NCBI RefSeq assembly: GCF_027359415.1
Contig: NZ_CP114780.1
Coordinates: forward strand, 992,001 to 1,056,000
Reading direction: 5' to 3'
Source: Prochlorococcus marinus str. MIT 0918
Lineage (GTDB): Bacteria > Cyanobacteriota > Cyanobacteriia > PCC-6307 > Cyanobiaceae
Length of the DNA stretch: 64,000 bases
Made by a program: the position numbers and the translations under genes. The number at the start of each line of letters is the position of its first letter. Position 1 is the stretch's first letter. Shown here one piece after another: positions 24,460 to 34,938 of this stretch. The notes beneath the pieces were generated by a model. The model was not told the DNA's origin. It worked only from the letters and a program-made list of their open reading frames with translations, and searched no databases.

Positions 24460-26250
24460 ATGCCCCAAAAAATTATCATCGCAGAGCAAGAGCGAATAGC
24501 CGCCTTGTTCACCGATGACCGAGTAGACAAATTAATCGTTGCACAAGGTCGTTACCAAATTGGAGATGTCTATTTAGGCACAATCGAGAATGTACTTCCA
24601 GGGATAGATGCTGCCTTTGTAAACATTGGAGCAAGTGAAAAAAATGGATTTATTCATGTAACAGATCTAGGTCCTTTAAAGCTACAGAAAAATGCTTCTA
24701 GCATTACCGAATTACTAGAGCCTCGTCAAAAAGTCTTAGTTCAAGTAATGAAGGAGCCAACAGGGAACAAAGGCCCTCGGCTAACAGGAAATATTTCATT
24801 GCCAGGTAGATACTTAGTGCTCCAACCAAATGGACAAGGCGTAAATATTTCTCGACTAATTAATACAGAAAATGAAAGGAATCGACTGAGAGCCTTAGGA
24901 GTCTTAATTAAACCTCCTGGCACAGGATTAACAATTCGTTCTGAAGCTAAGCAAATAGCAGAAGAGTTAATAATAGAAGATCTTGAAAATCTTCTAAAAA
25001 AATGGGAATTAATACAACAAGCATCCGAACGCGCTAATCCCCCGACACTCTTAAATAGAGATGAAGATTTTATTCATAGAGTTCTTCGAGATCACATAAA
25101 TTCTGAATTGTCTAAAGTTATTGTTGATTCAAATGCAGGGCAAGAAAGAGTTAAAAGATTTCTTGCGCAGGATTACTCAAATGTGATAGTTGAATGTCAT
25201 AACGAACCTAACAATTTAATTGAACACTTTAAAATTGACACGGCAATATTAAATGCTCTCAAGCCAAGAGTAGATCTTCTCTCAGGTGGTTATATCATAA
25301 TTGAACCTACAGAAGCATTGACTGTTATAGATGTAAATTCAGGATCTTTTACTCGATCATCTAACTCTAGAGAAACAGTTCTATGGACAAACTGTGAAGC
25401 AGCTGTAGAGATAGCCAGACAATTAAAGCTTAGAAATATTGGCGGTGTAATTGTAATTGATTTTATTGATATGGAATCACGAAGAGATCAATTACAACTT
25501 TTAGAATATTTTACATCCGCAATAAAAGATGACTCTTCAAGGCCTCAAATTGCTCAATTAACTGAACTAGGCTTAGTCGAGCTAACTCGAAAAAGACAAG
25601 GACAAAATATTTATGAATTATTCAGCAAAGAATGTAGCCACTGTTCAGGGCTGGGTCATATTGCCAAAATGCCTGAGAAAAAAGAAATGCACTCTTCAGT
25701 TTTGAATAATACCAATGCCGATAATATATCGAAAGAAAATGAAATCAACTCAAATAATCAAATCAATAATATTCCAGGAGAAAAAGGAGAGTCTAAAACA
25801 AAAGTATTAAGCCAAGAATTAAACATTGAAGAAGCAAATGCATCGCAAGAAATAGAAAAAGTTTCTATCAAAATGGATGCTGAAGAAGAGTATGTATATA
25901 GCTATTTAGGATTAAGTCCAACTTTACTGCTAGACAAAGAAACAACCAATGACAATCTATTAGTACATGTAATTAGAAAAAATGAAGAGAATGATGACCT
26001 TTTAAAACAAGAAGAAGTAACAGAGGTAATTACAACCAATACGAGAAAGAAAGCTAAAGAAAGCATTCAAGATTTATCTATAGAAACAGAATTGATTGAT
26101 AATCAAGTCGAAGCTATTCAAGAGATATCTAATAAAAAAGAAAATAATTTAGAAGTTAATCAAATTGATTCAACAGAATCAGATCAACAAGCACCTGAGG
26201 AGATAGAAGACCCTAGGCGCCGTAGAAGACGTTCATCTGCTTCTAGTTAA
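24460..26250 (+). CDS. rne: Ribonuclease E/G
   Basis: RNase E is the main endonuclease of cyanobacterial mRNA decay and RNA processing. The 596-residue compact form has an N-terminal S1 domain (residues 35-120, containing [20 protein letters not shown]), a central catalytic region with the metal-binding aspartates in VIDVNSG and VIDFIDME, and the Zn-link CSHC near residue 392. The C-terminal 190 residues are acidic and variable, ending in [11 protein letters not shown]. An arginine-rich terminal peptide like this is known to bind PNPase in cyanobacteria. It starts at ATG 24460 and is followed one base later by rnhB. Confidence 0.95.
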   Translation: MPQKIIIAEQERIAALFTDDRVDKLIVAQGRYQIGDVYLGTIENVLPGIDAAFVNIGASEKNGFIHVTDLGPLKLQKNASSITELLEPRQKVLVQVMKEPTGNKGPRLTGNISLPGRYLVLQPNGQGVNISRLINTENERNRLRALGVLIKPPGTGLTIRSEAKQIAEELIIEDLENLLKKWELIQQASERANPPTLLNRDEDFIHRVLRDHINSELSKVIVDSNAGQERVKRFLAQDYSNVIVECHNEPNNLIEHFKIDTAILNALKPRVDLLSGGYIIIEPTEALTVIDVNSGSFTRSSNSRETVLWTNCEAAVEIARQLKLRNIGGVIVIDFIDMESRRDQLQLLEYFTSAIKDDSSRPQIAQLTELGLVELTRKRQGQNIYELFSKECSHCSGLGHIAKMPEKKEMHSSVLNNTNADNISKENEINSNNQINNIPGEKGESKTKVLSQELNIEEANASQEIEKVSIKMDAEEEYVYSYLGLSPTLLLDKETTNDNLLVHVIRKNEENDDLLKQEEVTEVITTNTRKKAKESIQDLSIETELIDNQVEAIQEISNKKENNLEVNQIDSTESDQQAPEEIEDPRRRRRRSSASS

Positions 26251-26251
26251 A

Positions 26252-26830
26252 ATGAATGAACCAATAGTCGCAGGTTTAGACGAAGTAGGGAGAGGAGCCT
26301 TGTTTGGGCCAGTTTATGCAGGAGCAGTCATTTTAGAAAAGAACGCAGAAACAGATTTGATTACAGCAGGTCTCAAAGACAGCAAAAAATTATCCGCTAA
26401 AAAAAGAGCTGCTCTAGTTCCATTAATTAAACGTGCATCTCAAAGCTGGGCTATTGGTGAAGCCTCAGCAAGAGAAATAGATTTAATTGGCATTCGTGCG
26501 GCCACAGAAAAAGCTATGTTGCGAGCGATCTCTTCTCTATCTCCGAAACCAGATCTACTTCTTATTGATGGGAAATTACCCTTACAAGGCTGGTTAGGTC
26601 CTCAGCAAACATTAATCAAAGGAGAAGATAAGGAAGCCTCTATAGCTGCATCAAGTGTTTTGGCTAAAGAAGCCAGGGATGCAATTATCAAACAATTAGC
26701 AAGTATTTACCCAGGTTATGGTTTAGAAAAACACGTTGGTTATGGCACAGCCTTTCATCGAAATGCATTAATTAAATCCGGCCCAACAAAGCTTCATAGA
26801 AAAACTTTTTTATCAAAAATAATTTCATAG
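26252..26830 (+). CDS. rnhB: Ribonuclease HII
   Basis: RNase HII cuts RNA in RNA-DNA hybrids and removes misincorporated ribonucleotides. The 192-residue product shows the family motifs: [15 protein letters not shown] at residues 8-22 with the first catalytic Asp-Glu pair, DSKKLS near 43, LLIDGK near 102 with a further Asp, and [21 protein letters not shown] near 122, here quoted only as a landmark. It starts at ATG 26252, one base after the rne stop, so the two are cotranscribed and perhaps coupled. It ends 18 bp from the convergent DUF1997 gene. Confidence 0.95.
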   Translation: MNEPIVAGLDEVGRGALFGPVYAGAVILEKNAETDLITAGLKDSKKLSAKKRAALVPLIKRASQSWAIGEASAREIDLIGIRAATEKAMLRAISSLSPKPDLLLIDGKLPLQGWLGPQQTLIKGEDKEASIAASSVLAKEARDAIIKQLASIYPGYGLEKHVGYGTAFHRNALIKSGPTKLHRKTFLSKIIS

Positions 26831-26848
26831 ATTATGAAGTGTCTCCTT

Positions 26849-27364
26849 TTATTCATATTTACACCAATCTTCAAAATCACTAATTAATTGCTTACCTACA
26901 CGAGCTTTAATGCCTAGTAAAATACCATTTAAAATTGATTGACCTGTGGATTCAAGAATTTTTGGAGGTATCAGTCTCAACAAAGGGGGTTGACTTACAC
27001 TCACTCCAAGGAAAGCCTCACCATTTAAACCTGTTTCAGTTGCAATCAGAGTCGCATCAAGCATTAATTCAAAGTCATCTACCAATCCCAATCCATCCAG
27101 CTCACTATCAGTAGCATGCATTTGTAGTTTATTCCCTTCACTGTTTTTAACCGCAATGGATACAACTGGGTTAACCTCTAATTGAAAAACCTTAAAACTG
27201 GTTACTCTATAACGAAAATTACCTTCACCTAAATAATCAAGCTTTTTAGAATCAAGCATTGCTCCAACAACTCTTTCTTGTTGTAAGAGATAATCAGGAA
27301 GTCGCTGAAAATTTTCTTTGACAGGCAAATCAATTTTCTGTCGAGCATTAAAAGCCAGAGACAT
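26849..27364 (-). CDS. DUF1997-family protein
   Basis: A protein of 171 residues from the ATG at 27364 (the frame extends to a GTG at 27385). It matches what I know of the DUF1997 family, conserved in cyanobacteria and plants: an N-terminal IDLPV start, a middle of alternating beta strands (YRVTSFKVFQLEVNPVVSIAV), and a C-terminal amphipathic helix. No catalytic motif is visible. It has the look of a START-like or lipid-binding fold, but that is only an impression. It is divergent from pheA, with 55 bp between start codons. Confidence 0.7.
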   Translation of the reverse strand: MSLAFNARQKIDLPVKENFQRLPDYLLQQERVVGAMLDSKKLDYLGEGNFRYRVTSFKVFQLEVNPVVSIAVKNSEGNKLQMHATDSELDGLGLVDDFELMLDATLIATETGLNGEAFLGVSVSQPPLLRLIPPKILESTGQSILNGILLGIKARVGKQLISDFEDWCKYE

Positions 27365-27419
27365 AATTGGCAACTGACGCGACACGATCCTATCGACACT
27401 TGCACTCTTTTTTTCACTA

Positions 27420-28280
27420 ATGCCAACTCAAGTGGCCTATCTCGGACCAAAAGGGACCTATGCCGAACAAGCAGCTTGTGCTTTGGCAAAGCTAGAAAAC
27501 CTGTCAGAGCCTATGTTTATACCTCGTATGGGGCTTAGGTCAGTGATTGAACATCTTGCTACTAAACATTGCGAAGCTGCTGTAGTACCCATAGAAAACT
27601 CTGTAGAAGGAGGAGTTACATCTACGTTAGATGCCTTATGGGCTTATCCAAATTTATTTATCAAAAGAGCACTGGTAATACCTATTCGTCATGCATTAAT
27701 CAGTAGTGGCAGCATAAATGAGATTTCAGAAGTTTTATCACATCCACAAGCACTAGCTCAATGTACTCAATGGCTCAATAAAAACGTACCTAATGCACTT
27801 CAATTACCAACAAGTTCCACTTCAGAAGCTGTAAGAATGGTTCAAGGTAGCAATTTTCGGGCTGCTATTGCTTCGAAGCATGCTATTGAAATTGAAGGGC
27901 TTAGATCCATTGCTTATCCCATTAATGATGTGGCTGGCAATTGCACTAGATTTGTATTACTCAACAATGAAGAACATATGCAAAAAGGTGACATAGCAAG
28001 TTTTGCATTTTCATTACATTCAAATACTCCTGGTTCTTTATTAAAAGCATTAACCGGCATAGCGGATTTAGGTCTTAACATGAGTCGGATAGAATCAAGA
28101 CCCTCAAAAAGAGAATTAGGTGAATATATTTTCTTTATTGATATTGAATTAAAGAAAAACACTATCAATGTAAAAGATATTCTTAAAACAGTATTAGAAC
28201 CTTTATGTGAACATATAGTTTATTTTGGATCTTATCTAAACAATGAAATGAATATAGATGAACTTACCCGCGGGTTTTAA
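27420..28280 (+). CDS. pheA: Prephenate dehydratase
   Basis: PheA converts prephenate to phenylpyruvate in phenylalanine synthesis. The 286-residue product has an N-terminal catalytic domain with AYLGPKGTYAEQAA at residues 6-19, VVPIENSVEGGV near 55, and the NCTRFVLL block near 177 that contains the catalytic Thr-Arg-Phe. A C-terminal ACT domain (SFAFSLHSNTPGSLLKAL, then IESRPSK) serves phenylalanine feedback. It starts at ATG 27420. Its last 17 bp overlap the 3' end of the convergent methyltransferase gene. There is no chorismate mutase fusion. Confidence 0.95.
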   Translation: MPTQVAYLGPKGTYAEQAACALAKLENLSEPMFIPRMGLRSVIEHLATKHCEAAVVPIENSVEGGVTSTLDALWAYPNLFIKRALVIPIRHALISSGSINEISEVLSHPQALAQCTQWLNKNVPNALQLPTSSTSEAVRMVQGSNFRAAIASKHAIEIEGLRSIAYPINDVAGNCTRFVLLNNEEHMQKGDIASFAFSLHSNTPGSLLKALTGIADLGLNMSRIESRPSKRELGEYIFFIDIELKKNTINVKDILKTVLEPLCEHIVYFGSYLNNEMNIDELTRGF

Positions 28281-29190
28281 ATACACCAAACTGCATCAAT
28301 CCGCTACCAAAAGCCCATCTCATCAAAAGAATAGTTGGAATTTCTCTAAGTCCCTTTATAAAAGATTGAGGACCTAGTTTGAACATAACGTCTGGCCTTC
28401 GCATCCCTTCGTAAATTGAATCATGCCATGAATCAATAGTAAAATCTGTCCAATCTTCTGTATATACTTTACTCGATGAAAATGAACTATTTAATAAATT
28501 AGCCCTGAAACTTTCAATCGTTGAGAACTCTGGATGAGACCACTGATTTAAGAGCTGTTTCATAACAATTTTCTCTATAAAATTAGTCTTTTTATCATCT
28601 CCTTTTTTATTCCAATCTGCTACAGCCAAAACACCACCTGGTCTTAAAATCCTAAGCATTTCATCAGCGTATAACTGCTTATGAAGAATATGAGGACCTG
28701 CTTCTACACTCCAGACTCCATCAAAACTTCCATTTTTAAATTTTAAATCTATAGCATCCATAACTTGAAAATCACAAGTAAGTTCTTTTGAAGTTAATTG
28801 CTTCGCTCTTTCAACTTGCTTAGAGCTAATAGTTATACCTAAAACATCAAAACCATAATCTTTAGCTAATATTCTTGAACTACCACCAATACCACAACCT
28901 ACATCAATTACTCGAGAACCCCTAGGGAGCTTATCTAATCCACTCCAATTAATTAATTGATGTACAAAGTCAATTTTTGCTTGTCTAAAATCAACCTTTT
29001 TTGAATAATTTGGATAATAACCAAGATGTATGTGTTCACCCCACAAATTCTCTAATAAGCGATCATTAGTCCATGAATCATATGCAGAGGAAACACTTCT
29101 AGATGAAACATATTTCCTATCATTCAACAATATTAATGAAATTATTAACGACCCAACAATAAATAGAATTATAAAAAGATTAGTAATCAT
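28264..29190 (-). CDS. MPBQ/MSBQ methyltransferase (plastoquinone/tocopherol synthesis)
   Basis: A 308-residue SAM-dependent methyltransferase with an N-terminal membrane anchor (residues 3-22). Motif I is DVGCGIGGSSRILAKDYGF near residue 96, followed by WSVEAGPHI and GGVLAVADWN. The overall sequence closely resembles Synechocystis sll0418, the 2-methyl-6-phytyl/solanesyl-benzoquinone methyltransferase, including the tail FIKGLREIPTILLMRWAFG; this match is from memory. The enzyme would add the ring methyl of plastoquinone-9 and, if made, tocopherol. Its ATG overlaps the stop of the LON-domain gene in TAATG, and its 3' end overlaps pheA by 17 bp. Confidence 0.85.
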   Translation of the reverse strand: MITNLFIILFIVGSLIISLILLNDRKYVSSRSVSSAYDSWTNDRLLENLWGEHIHLGYYPNYSKKVDFRQAKIDFVHQLINWSGLDKLPRGSRVIDVGCGIGGSSRILAKDYGFDVLGITISSKQVERAKQLTSKELTCDFQVMDAIDLKFKNGSFDGVWSVEAGPHILHKQLYADEMLRILRPGGVLAVADWNKKGDDKKTNFIEKIVMKQLLNQWSHPEFSTIESFRANLLNSSFSSSKVYTEDWTDFTIDSWHDSIYEGMRRPDVMFKLGPQSFIKGLREIPTILLMRWAFGSGLMQFGVFKTRG

Positions 29191-29852
29191 TAATTATTCT
29201 TTTGATCAGCGTTAGAAAGAGTTTCCTTTAAGGCAGTCCTAGCTGCTAGCTGCTTACGAGTAGTATCTAGCATCTCATATTCACGTTCTAAACGTGATTG
29301 AGTATCTAATATCTCCAATAATTTTTGTTGTTCCTCGGCTACTGGACCGCCCAAGTGTGAAGCAATCCAAAATGATAATTCTCTAGGGAGATCAGGAAGT
29401 TCCTCAGGTAAACTCCTTTCTGAATCTGTTAACTTCCCTGTCAAAGAAACTACATCTTTTAATGCAAGCAATACAGAGCTTGACAGTCTTAGCAACTCAT
29501 CTTGATCTGCAACGTTTTCATCATCTATCCAGCTAACCATTGCGGTATAGAAAGGCGCTTCCCTAATAATCTCTAATATTCGAAAACGCTGTTGACCAAG
29601 AGAAACAATATTACTACGGCCATCTGCTGAAGTCTGATGTTTAATAATTTGAGCGGAGCAGCCTACATCAGCGATCGTTTTAGTTGCTGGATTCAGGCGA
29701 ACTATTCCAAATAAACTATCCGTCTCCAAAACACTCTTGAGCATCATTCGATATCTAGACTCAAAGATGTGAAGTGGAAGAACCTCCTGAGGGAACAAAA
29801 CGACATCAGGAAGAGGGAAAAGTGGCAACTCCCTGACTGATATATCTGTCAC
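29190..29852 (-). CDS. LON substrate-binding-domain protein
   Basis: A 220-residue protein consisting of the N-terminal (LON) domain of Lon protease without ATPase or protease parts. The start of the domain, VRELPLFPLPDVVLFPQEVLPLHIFE, and the GIVRL and LGQQRFRIL strands are typical. A helical C-terminal region follows. I prefer the GTG at 29852, behind the Shine-Dalgarno-like GGAAGAG; the frame extends to a TTG at 29864. Such stand-alone proteins are conserved in cyanobacteria with unknown function. The stop shares TAATG with the methyltransferase start. Confidence 0.85.
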   Translation of the reverse strand: MTDISVRELPLFPLPDVVLFPQEVLPLHIFESRYRMMLKSVLETDSLFGIVRLNPATKTIADVGCSAQIIKHQTSADGRSNIVSLGQQRFRILEIIREAPFYTAMVSWIDDENVADQDELLRLSSSVLLALKDVVSLTGKLTDSERSLPEELPDLPRELSFWIASHLGGPVAEEQQKLLEILDTQSRLEREYEMLDTTRKQLAARTALKETLSNADQKNN

Positions 29853-29917
29853 GGGCTCTTCCAAAGAACATATATAGATATTACTTAAATGTTTTGTCTA
29901 ATGAGAGATTTTAAACA

Positions 29918-30238
29918 TCAAAGCTTAACTTCGATATCAACACCACTTGGCAAATCAAGTTTCATTAATGCATCAATTGTCTTAGCAGATGGATTATAAA
30001 TATCAATTATGCGTCTATGTGTACGAGTCTCGAAATGTTCTCTTGAGTCCTTATCAACATGAGGAGACCTTAATACGCAATAAATTTTTCTTTTTGTTGG
30101 AAGAGGAATTGGCCCTATAGCTGTAGCTGCTGTGTTATCAGCTGTCTCAATGATTTTTTCACAAGAAAGATCTAGCATTCGCCTATCAAAAGCTTTCAAG
30201 CGTATTCTTATCTTCTGCTGGGCTATAGCTGTTGACAT
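29918..30238 (-). CDS. rpsJ: 30S ribosomal protein S10
   Basis: The 106-residue S10 is recognised by [14 protein letters not shown] at residues 10-23, [20 protein letters not shown] near 42, and [14 protein letters not shown] near 62. S10 sits in the head of the 30S subunit and, in other bacteria, also serves as a NusE antitermination factor. It lies 142 bp after tufA at the end of the str operon, as in cyanobacteria, rather than at the head of the S10 operon as in E. coli. The start is an ATG at 30238. The 142-bp gap contains a strong hairpin described separately. Confidence 0.97.
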   Translation of the reverse strand: MSTAIAQQKIRIRLKAFDRRMLDLSCEKIIETADNTAATAIGPIPLPTKRKIYCVLRSPHVDKDSREHFETRTHRRIIDIYNPSAKTIDALMKLDLPSGVDIEVKL

Positions 30239-30345
30239 GAGATGTACTCCTGATAGTTTCCTCTTTATTGAGGGAATGAAATAGATTTTCTAGGTTCAAA
30301 AACTTAGCTCTAAATCAAATTAAAGCCTAATAAACTAATTTACCT

Positions 30346-30371
30346 GATGGCCAGATCGAAATCCAGCCATC
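30346..30371 (-). ncRNA. UUCG-capped hairpin just after tufA
   Basis: Read as minus-strand RNA, GAUGGCUGGAU pairs with AUCUGGCCAUC over 11 bp around the tetraloop UUCG. Two of the pairs are U.G and G.U wobbles that would be C-A and A-C mismatches on the plus strand, which supports a function as minus-strand RNA. It starts 9 nt after the tufA stop codon. No T-run follows, so it is more likely a 3'-end stabiliser, processing site or attenuator than a full terminator. Confidence 0.65.
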
Positions 30372-30380
30372 ATTCAAAAT

Positions 30381-31580
30381 TTATTTAATAATCTTTGAAA
30401 CAACTCCAGCTCCAATAGTCCGTCCACCCTCTCTAATGGCAAATCTCATGCCCTGCTCAATCGCAACAGGACAAATCAATTCACCAGTCATTTTTATTCG
30501 ATCTCCTGGCATAACCATTTCTACACTGGTACCATCATCAGCAGTAAAAGCTGTAATTTGACCTGTTACATCTGTTGTTCGGATATAAAACTGAGGACGA
30601 TAGCCTGCAAAGAAAGGAGTATGTCTGCCTCCCTCCTCTTTCTTAAGGACATACACTTCACCTTCAAATTGTGTATGAGGCGTAATCGATCCTTTTTTAA
30701 CAAGAACCATTCCACGCTCAATATCCTCTTTTTCTATTCCTCTAAGCAATAAACCAACATTATCTCCCGCTAAACCTTCATCCAAAAATTTTCTGAACAT
30801 TTCAATACCAGTAACAGTAGTCATTCTGGTGTCTTTAATACCAACAATTTCAACCTCCTCCCCTTTAGTTACCTTTCCTCTTTCAATACGCCCTGTAGCT
30901 ACTGTACCTCGGCCTGTAATAGAGAAAACATCTTCAACTGCCATCAAAAATGCTTTGTCTACATCACGCTCAGGCTCAGGTATAGAAGCATCAACCGCTT
31001 TCATTAGTTCTTCTACTTTGCCTTCCCATTCAGCATCACCCTCAAGAGCTTTTAAACCAGAGACCTGAACAATTGGGATTTCATCACCAGGGAAATCATA
31101 ACTATCTAAAAGCTCTCGGATTTCCATTTCAACAAGCTCGATAATCTCAGGATCATCAACCATGTCGCATTTATTAAGAGCAACAACAAGTGCTGGTACA
31201 CCAACTTGCTTAGCTAAAAGGATATGCTCTTTTGTTTGAGCCATTGGACCATCTGTGGCAGCACAAACCAAAATCGCCCCATCCATCTGAGCAGCCCCAG
31301 TGATCATGTTTTTTACATAATCAGCATGACCAGGACAATCAACATGAGCGTAATGCCTGCCTTCTGTCTCATACTCAACATGAGCAGTATTAATCGTGAT
31401 ACCGCGCTCCCTCTCTTCTGGAGCACCATCAATATCACCATAATCTTGTGCTTCCGCCTGACCTTTTTTAGCTAACACATTAGTGATAGCTGCAGTCAAA
31501 GTGGTCTTCCCATGGTCAACGTGACCAATGGTCCCAATGTTGACGTGCGGCTTGTTTCTTTCGAACTTCTCTCTAGCCAT
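30381..31580 (-). CDS. tufA: Elongation factor Tu
   Basis: EF-Tu brings aminoacyl-tRNA to the ribosome in a GTP-dependent step. The 399-residue product has the full set of GTPase motifs: GHVDHGKT at residues 19-26, DCPGHADYV near 81, and NKCDMVDD near 136, followed by two beta-barrel domains and the C-terminal [17 protein letters not shown]. It starts at ATG 31580, 46 bp after fusA in the str operon. The following UUCG hairpin may help set its high transcript level relative to rpsJ. Confidence 0.98.
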   Translation of the reverse strand: MAREKFERNKPHVNIGTIGHVDHGKTTLTAAITNVLAKKGQAEAQDYGDIDGAPEERERGITINTAHVEYETEGRHYAHVDCPGHADYVKNMITGAAQMDGAILVCAATDGPMAQTKEHILLAKQVGVPALVVALNKCDMVDDPEIIELVEMEIRELLDSYDFPGDEIPIVQVSGLKALEGDAEWEGKVEELMKAVDASIPEPERDVDKAFLMAVEDVFSITGRGTVATGRIERGKVTKGEEVEIVGIKDTRMTTVTGIEMFRKFLDEGLAGDNVGLLLRGIEKEDIERGMVLVKKGSITPHTQFEGEVYVLKKEEGGRHTPFFAGYRPQFYIRTTDVTGQITAFTADDGTSVEMVMPGDRIKMTGELICPVAIEQGMRFAIREGGRTIGAGVVSKIIK

Positions 31581-31626
31581 TTGTTTAAAGAATCAGGTTA
31601 ATAATAGACGATTGGTGTAGAAGATA

Positions 31627-33702
31627 TCAGGAATTGCCCTGATTCTTAGAGATAATTGCTTCAGCAACATTACGAGGGACTTCCTCATATTGGCTGAACT
31701 CCATTGAGAATATACCTCGTCCTTGAGTCATAGATCGAAGTTGAGTGGCGTAACCGAACATTTCAGCTAAAGGAACCTTTGACTGAACTTTAGAAACTCC
31801 ATCATCAATGGATTGTCCTTCAACCTGTCCTCTTCGTGAGGACAGATCCCCAATAATAGACCCTAGAAAATCCTCTGGAGCTTCGACTTCTACTTTCATC
31901 ATTGGCTCAAGCAAAACAGGGTTGCATTTTTTTACTCCGTCTTTGAAGGCCATTGAACCAGCAATTTTAAAAGCCATTTCGGAAGAGTCAACATCATGGA
32001 AAGAACCATCTACCATTGTGACTTTTACATCAATCAATGGATATCCTGCCAATACCCCTGATTCACACGTTTCTTTCATTCCATTAGATGCTGGGCCAAT
32101 ATATTCCTTGGGAACAACTCCTCCAACAATTTTATTAACAAATTCAAACCCTGAACCTGGTTCTCCTGGTTCCATCTCAATCACAACATGACCATACTGG
32201 CCTTTACCTCCAGTCTGACGTGCATATTTACCTTCTCCTTTAGAGCTAGATCTTATTGTCTCCCTATAAGAAACCTGTGGAGCACCAATATTAGCCTCAA
32301 CCTTAAACTCACGAAGCATTCTATCTACAAGAATTTCCAGATGTAATTCTCCCATCCCAGCTATAACAGTCTGATTTGTTTCTTGATCAGTGCTAACCCT
32401 AAATGTGGGATCTTCCTCTGCCAAAGCAATTAAAGCTTTTGACAATTTCTCCATATCGCCTTTTGTTTTTGGCTCAACAGCAACAGAAATAACTGGCTCA
32501 GGAACAAACAAAGTCTCAAGAACTATTGGATCATCTGTGCCGCATAAAGTGTCTCCAGTAGTGGTGTTTTTTAATCCAAGAACAGCGCCTAAATCTCCAG
32601 CACGAAGTTGATCAACCTCCTCACGATCATCTGCCTTCAATACAACTAATCTAGAAATACGCTCTTTGGCATCTTTCGTAGAATTTAGAACATAACTACC
32701 TTTTTCTAGCACTCCAGAATACAAACGAACAAAAGTTAATTTCCCATAAGGGTCTGCCATGACCTTAAAAGCAAGTGCACTAAATGGAGCATTATCCTCA
32801 GAAGCTCTTACATCCTCCTTTCCATTAGGCAAAAGCCCTTGTATAGGAGGAACATCAATAGGTGCAGGCAAATAATCAATTACTGAATCCAAAAGCAATT
32901 GGACTCCTTTATTTTTAAAAGCAGAGCCACATAGCATTGGCACAAGACCGTGTTTCAATACACCTTCACGAATACCTTTTTTTAACTGCTCTGTAGATAA
33001 TTCTCCATTTTCAAGAAAAGCTTCTATCAATGCTTCATCTGTTTCCGCAACAGTCTCCATTAACTTTGATCTCCATTCTTCTGCCTGATCTGCCATATCC
33101 GAAGGTATTGTTGTCTCTTCGATATCAGTGCCAAGATCATTTTTATAGACATAGGCCTTATTACTTACTAGATCAATAATTCCACTTAAGTCTCCTTCTG
33201 ATCCGATTGGAAGCTGAATGGGAGCAGCATTAGCTTTCAAACGATCTTTAATTTGTCCATAAACTTTTAAAAAATCTGCCCCAGTTCTATCCATTTTATT
33301 AACAAAAACCATTCTAGGAACTGAATATCGATCTGCTTGCCTCCATACAGTTTCAGATTGAGGCTGAACCCCACCAACCGCACAAAAAACAGCTATTACT
33401 CCATCAAGAACTCTCATTGATCTTTCAACTTCAATAGTGAAGTCAACGTGACCTGGAGTATCAATGATGTTAATCCTGTGATCTTGCCAACTAGTGGAAA
33501 TCGCTGCAGCAGTAATTGTTATACCCCGTTCTCTTTCTTGGGCCATCCAATCTGTAACAGCTGCACCGTCATGAACTTCTCCAATCTTGTGAACAACTCC
33601 TGAGTAAAAGAGAATTCGCTCAGTTGTAGTGGTTTTTCCAGCGTCTATATGCGCTGCAATACCAATATTTCTTATTCGTTCAAGGGGGAAGGCACGAGCC
33701 AC
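31627..33702 (-). CDS. fusA: Elongation factor G
   Basis: EF-G drives ribosome translocation and recycling. The 691-residue length is normal. GTPase motifs are [15 protein letters not shown] at residues 17-31, [21 protein letters not shown] near 81 (quoted as a landmark), and [10 protein letters not shown] near 137. Domains II to V follow, with [17 protein letters not shown] and the C-terminal [16 protein letters not shown]. The start is GTG at 33702. Within the operon it follows rpsG by 93 bp and precedes tufA by 46 bp. Confidence 0.98.
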   Translation of the reverse strand: MARAFPLERIRNIGIAAHIDAGKTTTTERILFYSGVVHKIGEVHDGAAVTDWMAQERERGITITAAAISTSWQDHRINIIDTPGHVDFTIEVERSMRVLDGVIAVFCAVGGVQPQSETVWRQADRYSVPRMVFVNKMDRTGADFLKVYGQIKDRLKANAAPIQLPIGSEGDLSGIIDLVSNKAYVYKNDLGTDIEETTIPSDMADQAEEWRSKLMETVAETDEALIEAFLENGELSTEQLKKGIREGVLKHGLVPMLCGSAFKNKGVQLLLDSVIDYLPAPIDVPPIQGLLPNGKEDVRASEDNAPFSALAFKVMADPYGKLTFVRLYSGVLEKGSYVLNSTKDAKERISRLVVLKADDREEVDQLRAGDLGAVLGLKNTTTGDTLCGTDDPIVLETLFVPEPVISVAVEPKTKGDMEKLSKALIALAEEDPTFRVSTDQETNQTVIAGMGELHLEILVDRMLREFKVEANIGAPQVSYRETIRSSSKGEGKYARQTGGKGQYGHVVIEMEPGEPGSGFEFVNKIVGGVVPKEYIGPASNGMKETCESGVLAGYPLIDVKVTMVDGSFHDVDSSEMAFKIAGSMAFKDGVKKCNPVLLEPMMKVEVEAPEDFLGSIIGDLSSRRGQVEGQSIDDGVSKVQSKVPLAEMFGYATQLRSMTQGRGIFSMEFSQYEEVPRNVAEAIISKNQGNS

Positions 33703-33795
33703 AGCTATTTCTCCAGGTGCTGATGGTAAAAGCGGATGTGACTCTACAGGTCAACAGGTAAAAAGTGAAACGTTTTCTCTTTTTTTGCTAAAAAA

Positions 33796-34266
33796 TCAAT
33801 ACCGATAATGAGCAAAAGCTTTATTTGCTTCGGCCATTTTATGAGTTTCCTCACGCTTCCTAACTGCGCTACCGGCTTCATTAGCAGCATCCATTAATTC
33901 TCCAGCCAGCTTATGAGCCATACTCCTGCCATTTCTTGCTCTTGAAAAGTTTACAAGCCATCTCAGGGCCATTGCAGTACCTCTTTCCTGACGAACTTCC
34001 ATAGGCACTTGATATGTTGCCCCACCAACCCTTCTGGCACGAACTTCTACAAGAGGTGTTGCATTCTTTATTGCAGTTTCAAAGAGCTCTACAGGATCGC
34101 TTCCAGTCCTCTCATTTATGAGTCCAAAGGCTTGAGACAAAATTCTTTGAGCAGTTGATTTCTTTCCATGCTTCATTAGTCTTGCAACCATCATAGATGC
34201 AAGACGATTATTAAATTGAGGGTCAGGTAAAACTGGTCTTTTTTCTGCCGCATTTCGTCTAGACAT
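33796..34266 (-). CDS. rpsG: 30S ribosomal protein S7
   Basis: The 156-residue S7 nucleates assembly of the 30S head on 16S rRNA. The family features are [18 protein letters not shown] at the N terminus, the [12 protein letters not shown] helix near residue 33, and [16 protein letters not shown] near 78, then [20 protein letters not shown] near 117. It starts at ATG 34266, 45 bp after rpsL. In E. coli S7 represses its own operon; no equivalent site is evident here. Confidence 0.98.
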   Translation of the reverse strand: MSRRNAAEKRPVLPDPQFNNRLASMMVARLMKHGKKSTAQRILSQAFGLINERTGSDPVELFETAIKNATPLVEVRARRVGGATYQVPMEVRQERGTAMALRWLVNFSRARNGRSMAHKLAGELMDAANEAGSAVRKREETHKMAEANKAFAHYRY

Positions 34267-34311
34267 AAGATTTAATTAATAATGATTTAAATAATTAATA
34301 AAGAGTTTTTT

Positions 34312-34686
34312 TTATGATTTAGATGCTTTAGCGCCATACTTGGAACGAGATTGGCTTCGATCTTTAACTCCAGCGGTATCAAGAGTTCCACGAATTATGT
34401 GATATCGAACACCTGGAAGATCTTTAACACGACCACCACGCAATAAAACAACAGAGTGTTCTTGTAGATTATGTCCTATACCTGGAATATAAGCAGTTAC
34501 TTCAAATCCAGAAGTAAGACGAACACGAGCTACTTTGCGTAAGGCAGAATTAGGTTTTTTAGGTGTTGATGTATATACCCTTGTACATACACCCCTCCTC
34601 TCCGGGCAAGAGCGCAAGGCAGGCGACTTTGTTTTACGAGTAAGTCGTTGACGCTCTGTTCTAATTAGCTGTTGGATGGTTGGCAT
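34312..34686 (-). CDS. rpsL: 30S ribosomal protein S12
   Basis: S12 lies at the decoding centre. The 124-residue sequence carries [13 protein letters not shown] at the start, the streptomycin-determining loops [17 protein letters not shown] near residue 41 and [17 protein letters not shown] near 84, and a basic C terminus. It is the first gene of the str operon rpsL-rpsG-fusA-tufA-rpsJ. The 252-bp region upstream is shared with divergent gltB. On the minus strand it holds a possible promoter with TCGACA and TATGGA 16 bases apart, but this is weak. Confidence 0.98.
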   Translation of the reverse strand: MPTIQQLIRTERQRLTRKTKSPALRSCPERRGVCTRVYTSTPKKPNSALRKVARVRLTSGFEVTAYIPGIGHNLQEHSVVLLRGGRVKDLPGVRYHIIRGTLDTAGVKDRSQSRSKYGAKASKS

Positions 34687-34938
34687 CGAAGAGTGGCTAG
34701 ATCAATTAGGTTAGGAACCAAATCCATAATCTTTTATTCTACTCTGTCGAGCGCATCTATAAGATTTTTTTTAAAAGCATTTATTGATAATCATTAGTAA
34801 AAGAAGCTATATAAATAAATAAGGACTCAAATAATTGATTTATCACGCTTCTTGTTTTAAATCTATTAAATAAAGTCCTCTAGAATCATTTGATACCTCT
34901 CCAACTGCTTTTCAAGCTTTACTCAGGCAAAAAACAAA

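Noticed and set aside
30558-31475. Several open frames antisense to tufA and fusA
   Set aside because: Highly expressed genes with biased codons commonly leave open antisense frames; none looks like a protein.
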